Below, piece after piece: positions 1 through 8,500 of a DNA stretch of 34,157 nucleotides; the stretch's first letter is position 1; each line of letters begins with the position of its first letter. The notes below the pieces were generated by a model, which worked only from the letters and a program-made list of their open reading frames with translations, did not search any database and was not told the origin of the DNA. The position numbers were made by a program, and so were the translations under genes. The stretch covers positions 1 to 34,157 of the forward strand of contig CAITYF010000076.1 in NCBI GenBank assembly GCA_903896545.1, given 5' to 3'. This DNA is from an uncultured Myxococcales bacterium (GTDB lineage: Bacteria > Myxococcota_A > UBA9042).

Positions 1-261
1 GATCGCAACGTCGTCATAGGTGAGCGTAAGCCCGGTGTTGAATGACGGCTGCGCGAGCGCCAAGCCCGCGGGATTGTAGTAGGTCGCGCTAAAATCATCG
101 GCTACAGCGGTGCCTGTGTTGCCCATCGCGGAAGCACGCGCACCCAGTCCATACATGTCAAACGGATTGGCCAAGGCCGCGCTCGGCGCACACAGCAGCG
201 CCACCGCCAGCACAAGCAGGCCGCGTCGCTCCGACGTCTCAAATCCAGAACCACTCCGCAT
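1..261 (-). CDS. OmpP1/FadL-type outer-membrane transport protein, N-terminal part (cut by window edge)
   Basis: An open frame starts at ATG 261 and runs 87 codons off the left edge with no stop. It opens with a signal peptide: an Arg-containing start, then a Leu/Ala/Val-rich core ending in an Ala-Leu-Ala cleavage site. Next come the phrases NPFDMYGLGARASAMGNT and YYNPAGLA, the characteristic mature N-terminus of the OmpP1/FadL/TodX family (long-chain fatty-acid or hydrophobic-compound uptake barrels). In this family the N-terminus forms the plug or hatch inside the 14-strand barrel. The start is supported by the signal-peptide position and a G-rich stretch (GGTGGGG) just upstream. It lies downstream of the lipoprotein gene at 500-1429 in the same direction, with about 238 bp between. 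The substrate cannot be told from the fragment. Confidence 0.85.
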   Translation of the reverse strand, partial: MRSGSGFETSERRGLLVLAVALLCAPSAALANPFDMYGLGARASAMGNTGTAVADDFSATYYNPAGLALAQPSFNTGLTLTYDDVAI

Positions 262-499
262 ACTTGCCCCACCCACAAGCGACCGGTGCCCGCCGGTCTC
301 TCGCTTCTCCCTCGTACGCGCGGTCCAGCGTCGTTGTCCCCGCTGCCGGTCGGTCTATCCATCCCTGCATTGACTCGGAGCCACCTACCTTGTGTCGCCG
401 CGAGTCGACCCGCAGGGACGCGAGCTTGGCGACCCAGCTAGCAGCCTAAAGATGCCCATTCAGTGTTCAGCAGTTGATCTCCATTCTTGGCAGGCATGT

Positions 500-1429
500 T
501 TAGTGCGCCTGATGTTCCGTCCAGAACGGCGTCGCGCGCATCGCAGAGTCGCTCGTCTCGGCCGGCACAAACGTGTCCAAGTAGACCGCCAAACGGTTGC
601 CGTTCTTGCGCAGCCACGTCAATGCCGCGGCGCTGCGATCCAGCCGCTCCATCTCGCGCTTCAGATCGTCGGCGCGGCGTAGGTCCTTCACGAGCTTGGT
701 GTGGTTCATGCACGCTTCGCTCTTCGGGTCGCTCTTGCAGCCCAGCCACTCCATCGGCACGGTGACTTTCCAAAACTTGTCGACCTGCGCCATCAGCTCA
801 ATCGTCGCACCCACCGCGTCCAGCGGATCCACCGTCGACATGTGAAGTTTGCCCTTCCACTGCCGCAGATACGCGCTCTCAAAGCCAGCCAGCTTGCCAA
901 CCAGATCTTGAACAGCCGGATCGGTGTCACCAGAAGCGACCGCGGGCTCGGGACCGGGACCCGGCGCGACCGCAGTCGGCTTGCTCGACGTGGCAGCCGA
1001 ATCCGCAGCAGCGGAACGTGCACACTGGGCCTGCCAGCGATACGTCTGCGTCACCACCTCTTCCATCGCCATCGACACCTTGCCGTCGGCGTCCTTGTGA
1101 AACTTCTTCTGCGTCGAACGCTGCTCTTCGTTGTCGAGTTGGAGGCCAACGACCGCGTCGCAACCCTTACCCGCGGCCAAGAGCTTGAAGTTCTTCTCAA
1201 CGCCCGCGCGATCGTCTTCGCCCTTCTTGGTCACTTCAGTCAGCGTGCCAACGATCACGACCGGCGGCGAGAGCGCGTCGGTCGAGTCGACAAACTCCAC
1301 TTTGGTGCCTGGCTTCAGCGCGCGCTGCGGTGCCTGATTGGGCGTCGCCTTGAATTGCGCACCACCACAGGCGATCGACAAGCAAGCGAGAGCAACAAAG
1401 CACAGTTGATTCAGGACATTGCGACGCAT
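500..1429 (-). CDS. Lipoprotein of unknown function
   Basis: A 309-residue predicted lipoprotein. The N-terminus has a short basic region, a hydrophobic core and the lipobox LSIAC with Cys21; Gly follows at +2, so there is no inner-membrane retention Asp. Residues about 40-130 form a compact alpha/beta-looking domain containing the phrase GKGCDAVVGL, reminiscent of small DUF4156/YbjQ-like domains, but I do not claim membership. A Pro/Ala/Gly linker (about 145-165) leads to a charged, helical C-terminal part rich in Lys, Arg, Asp and Trp (about 175-300). The ATG at 1429 is preceded by AGAGG at good distance, and a GC-rich hairpin sits directly upstream of that site. It lies between an FKBP lipoprotein gene and a FadL-type gene on the same strand. 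No function is recognised. Confidence 0.85.
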   Translation of the reverse strand: MRRNVLNQLCFVALACLSIACGGAQFKATPNQAPQRALKPGTKVEFVDSTDALSPPVVIVGTLTEVTKKGEDDRAGVEKNFKLLAAGKGCDAVVGLQLDNEEQRSTQKKFHKDADGKVSMAMEEVVTQTYRWQAQCARSAAADSAATSSKPTAVAPGPGPEPAVASGDTDPAVQDLVGKLAGFESAYLRQWKGKLHMSTVDPLDAVGATIELMAQVDKFWKVTVPMEWLGCKSDPKSEACMNHTKLVKDLRRADDLKREMERLDRSAAALTWLRKNGNRLAVYLDTFVPAETSDSAMRATPFWTEHQAH

Positions 1430-1442
1430 GAGAATCCTCTTC

Positions 1443-1460
1443 GGCGGCCTTTGTGCCGCC
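1443..1460 (-). promoter_or_regulatory. GC-rich hairpin directly upstream of a ribosome-binding site
   Basis: Perfect inverted repeat GGCGGC / GCCGCC with a 6-nt loop, lying between the FKBP gene stop (1526) and the start of the lipoprotein gene (1429), about 13 nt upstream of its ATG. Read leftward it is followed by the AGAGG ribosome-binding site rather than a T-run. It is therefore more likely a 5' leader structure or a weak attenuator than a classical intrinsic terminator. Confidence 0.35.
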
Positions 1461-1525
1461 CTGACGGCCGCGCGGTGTACCTGTCCGCATGGCTCAAAGT
1501 CAAGGAGATCAGGGTTATTGAGCGC

Positions 1526-2296
1526 TCAGAGCGCCTCGATGTCCACAAGTTCGACGTCAAAAACCAGCATGCCGCGGGGCGCGCCCGCCCGCCCCTGATA
1601 CGCCAACTGTTCGGGAATCCACAGGCGACGCGTCTCGCCGGGCACCATCAAGCGCACCCCGTCACGCCAGCCCTGGATCACCTGCCCCAAGGACAAACGC
1701 ACCGGCACGCCGCGCACGACGGAACTGTCGAACATCTTGCCATCGGTCGTCCAGCCCGTGTAGTGCACCACCACCGTGTCGTCGTCCGTCGGCCGCTGCG
1801 TGCCCGTACCTGCTTTCATCACCTTATGCCAGACGCCGCTGGGCGTACGCGCCGCGTCCAACGGCGCCTGCGCCACGTCAGCAGGAGCCGCCACCGTCGC
1901 GGGTGGATTGGGATTGCGCGGCAGCGCTTTGCGCTCCGGCTTGGCGACCGGCGCTTCTTCGTCGGTCTTTCCATCCAGATCCGGCGACTCCTTGTCCTGA
2001 TCGCGGTCCTTGCCTTCATCGCGCTGCCGTTCGCGTTGGGTCTGGTGGCTTTTGCGTCCGCGGGCGACCTGTTGGTCATGTGCGGCCTGCTTGGCGCGCT
2101 TGGACGCAGCCTTGAGTTCCGCGTCGCTGACCGACACTTTTCCGTCCACCGGCTTGTTCGCACCGTCCTCCGCGCCCGCTTCTGCGGCGATTTCAACACC
2201 GGGTGGCGGCAGTGCTTGCGACTTGGGCCCGCTGCACGCGGTCAGGATTGCAGCGAGGGTGGCAACTAGGGGTGAGGTCAGTGCGGGCAGCTTCAT
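1526..2296 (-). CDS. FKBP-type peptidyl-prolyl cis-trans isomerase, lipoprotein
   Basis: A 256-residue protein that catalyses cis-trans isomerisation of peptidyl-prolyl bonds, probably assisting envelope protein folding. The start at 2296 puts the lipobox ILTAC at Cys21; a longer TTG start at 2332 would bury it. Residues about 58-130 are a very charged linker rich in Lys, Arg, Asp, Glu and Gln. The FKBP domain occupies about 153-256 and keeps the family's active-site residues: Tyr179 (HYTGW), Phe189-Asp190 (KMFDSS), Val206-Ile207 and Trp210 (QVIQGW), Tyr233 and Phe246. It is a single-domain FKBP without the dimerisation region of FkpA/Mip, here replaced by the charged tether. Ser at +2 after Cys21 argues for the outer membrane. 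It is divergent from the large operon starting at 2557. Confidence 0.93.
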   Translation of the reverse strand: MKLPALTSPLVATLAAILTACSGPKSQALPPPGVEIAAEAGAEDGANKPVDGKVSVSDAELKAASKRAKQAAHDQQVARGRKSHQTQRERQRDEGKDRDQDKESPDLDGKTDEEAPVAKPERKALPRNPNPPATVAAPADVAQAPLDAARTPSGVWHKVMKAGTGTQRPTDDDTVVVHYTGWTTDGKMFDSSVVRGVPVRLSLGQVIQGWRDGVRLMVPGETRRLWIPEQLAYQGRAGAPRGMLVFDVELVDIEAL

Positions 2297-2482
2297 GCCG
2301 CGCAGGCTGCCGGATTCGCGCTGCGCTGGCAAGTTGGTGGCGCCTTTGCGTCACCGCACCCGTAGCGGACGCGATCATGCGCGTGGGGCAAAATCACCGT
2401 GAAAAACGTGCTGCATCGATCTACAGAAGCCGGTTTCCCTGTGGGTGACCGCAAGCAGGCGCATGTCCAGCGATTTCCCGGC

Positions 2483-2512
2483 TTGACCCAGCGTTGTCGT
2501 GCGGACTACCCT
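2483..2512 (+). promoter_or_regulatory. Candidate sigma70-type promoter of the 2557-12167 operon
   Basis: A -35 TTGACC (5 of 6 to consensus) at 2483-2488 is separated by 18 nt from a poor -10 TACCCT at 2507-2512, giving a predicted start near 2519 and a leader of about 38 nt before ATG 2557. The -10 box matches at only three positions, so this is a hypothesis. The divergent spacer 2297-2556 otherwise shows no recognisable site. Confidence 0.3.
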
Positions 2513-2556
2513 TTTGGACGCCGCAGAAAGCAGCGGTTTTGTTTTTGGGGGCGTTT

Positions 2557-5500
2557 ATGCGCAGTGGCATCCTTGCGATTCTTCTTCTGTTGTCGGCGTG
2601 CGGTCAGGCAGGGTCGACCGACCTCGCGTCCGGCATTGAGACGTCGATCGGTTCAGACGACACCACTGTCTCGGACTCCAAAGGCCAGGACGTAGGTCTG
2701 CCCGACACGACGGTATCCGACGTGCTCAGCGACGCAGTCGTCGACGATGCCGGAGCCGACTCTACGCCATCGGACAGCGCACCAGACGTCGCACCGGATG
2801 TCGCGCCCGACGCCGCAACCGATGTAGCTGCCGACACCGGCGCGGACGTCGCACTTGAATGTTCTGCCAAACCCGCACCTCCAGGCTGTGCTTGTCAGGA
2901 CAACAGCGATTGCGATTCCGCCGCCTGCACGCTGACCAGCAAGGGCAAGGAGTGCGCCAAACCGTGCAGCGACGCGTGTCCCGCGGGCTATGCGTGCGCG
3001 ACCCTGAGTGCCTCGGGTTCGGATGTGGTCAACGTGTGCGTGCAGATCGGCGTCTTCTTGTGTGCGCCTTGCGAGTCCGACAAGGATTGCCAAACGCCCG
3101 GTTTTGAAGGACTGGATCATTGCCTCGCTCAGGGCAGCAAAGGCGCGTTCTGCGGCGTCTCGTGTGACGGCGATCACCCCTGTCCGACCGGCTACGACTG
3201 CGCCAATGCCACGACCATCGCCGGCGACACCGTCGCGCAATGCGTGCCGTCCAACAACGCCGAGTGCACTTGCAAGCCGCTGTTCGTCAAGAATGGCGCA
3301 CAGACCAAGTGCGAAAACAAGAATGAAAACGGCGCCTGCAGCGGCACGCGTCACTGCACCGGGGCCGGGCTGACCCCGTGCCAAGCGCCCATCCCCGCGG
3401 TGGAAACCTGCAACGGCAAGGACGACAACTGCAACAGCGTGGTGGACGACATCGGCTCCGCGTCGTGCAGCGTCTCCAACGAGTTTGGCAGCTGTCCGGG
3501 ATCGGCGCTCTGCGTCGGCGGCAACCAAATCTGTCAGGGCACGTCGCCGACCAAAGAACAGTGCGACGGGCTCGACAACAACTGCAACGGCGAAACCGAC
3601 GAGGGCTTTCCGGATACAGATAGCGACGGCAAGGCCGATTGCGTCGACCCCGATGACGACAACGACGGCACGGCGGACATCAGCGACAACTGCCCGCTCA
3701 TCGCCAACGCCGATCAGGCGAACCACGACAACGACCCCGCGGGCGATGCCTGTGACACGGACGACGACAACGACGGCACGCCCGACGTGAACGACTGCGA
3801 TCCGCTTAACCCGTACGTCTACCCGTTCGCCAAGGAACTGTGCGACGGCGTCGACAACAACTGCAACAAGGTCGTGGATGAAGGCACGTGCGACGACAGC
3901 AACCTCTGCACCGACGATGTCTGCGGCGCAACCTTGGGCTGCTCGCACAACTTCAACACGACCAAATGCAACGACGGCAATCCGTGCACCGGCAGCGATG
4001 CCTGCGATTTTGGCGTTTGCCAAGGCACTTTTGTCGCGTGCAACGACAACAACCCGTGCACCGACGACGTCTGCGACCCGGTGAAAGGCTGCGTCTCGAC
4101 GGTGAACTCCATCGTGTGCACGGACGGCAACGCCTGCACGGAAGGCGACGCTTGCGCAGGCGGCGCGTGCATCGGCGGCAAGTTGGCCAAGTGCGACGAC
4201 GGCAATCAGTGCACGATCGACACGTGCGACCCCGTTTCCGGTTGCAAGACGACCAACTCGACCGCGCCCTGCGACGACCAGAATCCCTGCACGGTAAGCG
4301 ACTTGTGCGCCACGGGCGCGTGCTCCGGCACGGCCAAAACGTGCAACGACGGCAACGTCTGCACCACGGACTCGTGCGACGCGGGCGTGGCGGGCGGCTG
4401 CGTCTACACGCCGTCGACCGGCGGCACGTGCAACGACGGCAACGCCTGCACGACCAACGACGCGTGCGCGCAAGGCGTGTGCACTGGCGCTGACGCCGGC
4501 TGCGCTTGTGGCAAAGACACGGACTGCGCTGGCTTTGAGGACGGTGACGCGTGCAATGGCACGCTCATGTGCGACAAGTCGGCGGTGCCCTACAAGTGCA
4601 AGGTCAATCCGCTGACGATTGTGACCTGTGCAATCGGCAGCGACCAGTCGCCCGAATGCGCGAGCGTTGCGTGCGTCGCTGCGACCGGCAAGTGCCAGGT
4701 GAACACGATCAACGAGGGCAACTCGTGCGGCACGTCCAACCCGTGCACGACGACGGGCAAGTGCAACGCCGGCTTGTGCACCGGTGGCAGCGCCACGCAA
4801 AACTGCGACGACCTGAACGCGTGCACGACCGACAGCTGTGATCCGAAGTTGGGCTGCCAACACGCTTACAACACAGGCACGTGCGACGACGGCAACAAGT
4901 GCACGCTCGGCGACACCTGCAGCGGCGGTTCCTGCACTGGCGGCACCACGATCACGTGCGACGACACGAACCCGTGCACGTCGGACGCCTGCACGCCGAG
5001 CACCGGCTGCACGCACACGGCCGCGAGCGGCGCACCGTGCAACGACAACAACAAGTGCACCGACAGCGACATTTGCCAAAACGGCACGTGCGTCGGCGGC
5101 AGCACCAAGACGTGCTCGGACAATGACCCCTGCACGGACACGAGCTGCGACCCGGCGACAGGCTGTGTCGTCAACTACAACGTGGCGTCGTGCACCGACA
5201 ACAACGCCTGCACGCTGGGCGACAAGTGCGCGAGCGGCCAGTGTACGTCGGGCGCGGCCAAGGCGTGCAACGACGGCAACGCGTGCACCACGGACGCGTG
5301 CGACGTCGCCACAGGCAACTGCACGTACACGGACAACACGCTGGCATGCAACGACGGCAACGACTGCACAGTGAACGACGCGTGCAGCGCGGGCAAGTGC
5401 CAAGGCACCGGCAATCCGAGCTGCTGCGTGAACGACGCGGGTTGCGACGACGGCAACGCGTGCACCAAGGACATCTGCGTCATCGCGAGCGGTTTCTGCT

Positions 5501-8500
5501 CGCACGACCAGAACGCGCTGAACGGCCAGGCGTGCAACGCCGACAGCAACGGTTGCACGCAGAACGACAGCTGCAACGCGGGTACGTGCAGCACCGGCAC
5601 GGCGGTCGACTGCACAAACGCGGGCGACGCGTGCAACACGGCGACATGCCAAAGCACCGGCGTAACGAGCTACCTCTGCGCCAAAGTGCCGAAGGGCGCC
5701 GGCTTCGCGTGCGACGACGGCCTCTACTGCACCACTGCGGACAAGTGCGACGCACAGGGCAAGTGCAGCGGGTCGGCGTTGGACTGTTCGGCAGCGTCGG
5801 GCGGCTGCTTGGCTGGCACGTGCGACGAGGTGAATGACAAGTGCACCGGCACGCCCAAGGCGGACGGCACGACGTGCGACGCAGACGGCAGCGGCTGCAC
5901 GCAAGGTGACAAGTGCCTGAGCGGCAGTTGCACGGCGGGCAAAGCGGTCGACTGCCAGTTGGGGCTGGACCAGTGCACGCTGGGCTCGTGCAAGTCCACA
6001 GGCACGGCGACGTACACGTGCACGACGTCCGCCAAGCCGACGGGCGCGACGTGCGACGACGGTCTCTACTGCACGACCGGCGAGACCTGCGACGGCAACT
6101 ACAGCTGCGCGGGCGGCACGGCGCGCGATTGCTCAGCTTCGGCTGGCCAGTGCACGATCGGCGCATGCGACGAGGTTTTGGACAAGTGCAAACCGACCAA
6201 CGCCGCGGACAACCTCGCGTGCAGCGACGGCGACATCTGCACCACGGGGGACAAGTGCACCAGCGGCGTGTGCGTCGGTTCCAGCAACCTCTGCGGTGAG
6301 CACAAAGTCTCGACGTTCAAGGTCGCCAACGGCAGCCTGCGCTCGCCCTTGGTCGACACGACGCTTGGCCGCGCCGCGTTCTTCTGGCGCAACGGCTGGG
6401 ACACGATCTCGCGCTGGATGAGCAAAGACTGGTCGCGTGAAGCGACGGAGTACAGCACACCGAGCTACCCGTCCAACGGCACGAACAGCGTCGTCGGTAT
6501 TGCGGCTTCGTCGTTTGCGGACGGCAAGTCGGTGGTCGCGTACATCAAGCGGGACTACGTGAACAACACGAACGCGTGCTATTACTACTCTGGTTACTCA
6601 TGCGCGAATACGGAGGGTTCATGCTACAGCAGTAGTAGCTTCAGCACGTACTACGCGCACTATAGCGGAAGCGCGAGCGTCGACATTGCTGTGCAGTGGT
6701 ACGACAAGAACGGCGTGGCTTCGACGCTGGGTCACGCGATCAACACAACCACGTTATGGACGTACAGCTGCACTCCGGGAGCGCAGCCGACTTCCTACAC
6801 GGACATCCGCGTGGCAGCGCTGCCCAACGGCACCGTCGTTGTCGCGTATCGCACGAGCGCTGGCGTCTGGACGGCAACTTTGCTGAGCGCCGCCGGTGCA
6901 GTCGTCAAGGCGACGGTCGCAACCACCACGGGCGACGCGGGCTGGGACCTCACGGCGTTCTCCGACAGCCGCTTTGCCATCGCGCGCGGCACCGGCAAGT
7001 CCGTCAAGGTGCAAGTCTACAACTACGACGGCTCGCTCAACGGCAGTGAAGTCGACGTCGCCCCCGCCTACGACGCCACGGTCAACACGGTCTCCAACCC
7101 CGCGATCACCACGCGCGCTGCGGACGATCGCATCTACCTCGCGTGGGAAGTGAACAAGACCGGTGACACCGACATCGCCGCGCGCGTCTTCCAGTCCGAC
7201 TTGACGCCGGTGCAAAACGCGTTCGTGGTCAACACGACAACGACCGGCATGCAGGTCACACCGCGCATCGGCGTGTACCCGAATACCGGCGGTTTCCTCG
7301 TCGTGTGGGAGGACCAAAGCGGCCTGGACGGCTCGACCTACGGCATCGCCGGGCAGGTTTACAGCAAGACGGGCGTCGCCAACGGCGCAGAGAAGGTGCT
7401 GAACCTCGTCAAAACCGGCGCGCAGCGGTACCCGGACGCAGTGGGTGTCTCCAGCGGACACGTCGTCGTCGACTGGACGGGCGCGGACGGTCACGTCTAC
7501 AGCCGCAAGTTCGACACGCTCGGACAAGCGGTGGACGACCAGAAAGAAGCACAGATCAACACGACGTACACAAACGATCAGTCGCGCCCCGCGCTGGCCA
7601 GCAATGCGGACGGCACGTACATCGCGACGTGGCAGAGCGACGGTCAGGACGGTTCGAGTCTGGGCGTCATCGGCCAGCGGTACGACGCGACGGGCACCAA
7701 GACGGGCACAGAGTTCGTCGTGAACCAGACGACCGCGGACATGCAGCAGAACCCGTCGGTCGCCAGCGACTCCAGTGGCAACTTCGTCGTCGCGTGGCAG
7801 GGCTACAACGCCGCGGATCTGTCCGGGCTGGACGCCGAGAACATCTACTTCCGCCTCTACGGAGCGGACGGCACGGCGCTCTCCAGCGAGACGATCGCGA
7901 ACTCCAAGACGGTCGACTCGCAGTTGCAGCCAGACGTCGCGCGCTTGCCCAGCGGTCAATTCGGCGTGGTCTGGACGACGTACAACGACGCTGCGGGCAA
8001 CAAGGCGGACGTCGAGCTGCGGTGCTTTGATTCGCTCGGCAACGCCGTCAGCGGCAAAGCGGAGGTCTTTGCCAACACGACCAAGACGGACAACCAGAAG
8101 AACGCGCGCATCGCCGCGACCAGCGCCACGTCGAGCTACTACCTCGTGGTGTGGGATTCCTTCGCTGAAGACGGCAGCGCGCCGAGCAGCTGGGGCATCC
8201 GCGGTCAGCTCTTCAACGCCAACAACTGCAGCCCCGTGGACGCGCAGATCAGCATCAACACCGCTGTTGCGGGCGATCAGCAATTGGCCGACGTGGCCGT
8301 CAACAGCAACGGCGACTTCCTCGTCGTCTGGCAGTCGTCGGTCGCCTCTGGCAACGGCTTTGACATCTGGGCGCGGCTCATCAAGTTCGACTCGAACACG
8401 CTGAAGTACGTGCCGCAGACGGAGTTCAAGGTGAACCCGTTCGTGCTGCTGGAGCAATCGACACCGGTCGTGACCGCGCTGTCGGACAACGGCTTCCTGG

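Noticed and set aside
2494..2556. Longer N-terminus of the giant lipoprotein from the ATG at 2494.
   Set aside because: It would place 21 extra residues before the lipobox signal peptide; ATG 2557 has a G-rich ribosome-binding site and gives the normal signal length.
2653..5904. A 1083-codon open frame antisense to the giant lipoprotein.
   Set aside because: It mirrors the biased Cys/Asp/Asn codons of the repeat array (Arg/Ala/Val-rich translation), has no plausible start signal or domain, and disappears where the repeats end; a shadow of the sense gene.
3889..6294. CRISPR-like or intergenic tandem repeat because of recurring 14-20 bp cores.
   Set aside because: The repeats are in frame, coding, and vary at synonymous and loop positions; they are protein-domain repeats, not spacer-separated identical repeats.
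6754..8457. A 567-codon antisense frame over the beta-repeat region.
   Set aside because: Arg/Val/Asp-rich composition typical of high-GC reverse frames; no recognisable domain or start signal.
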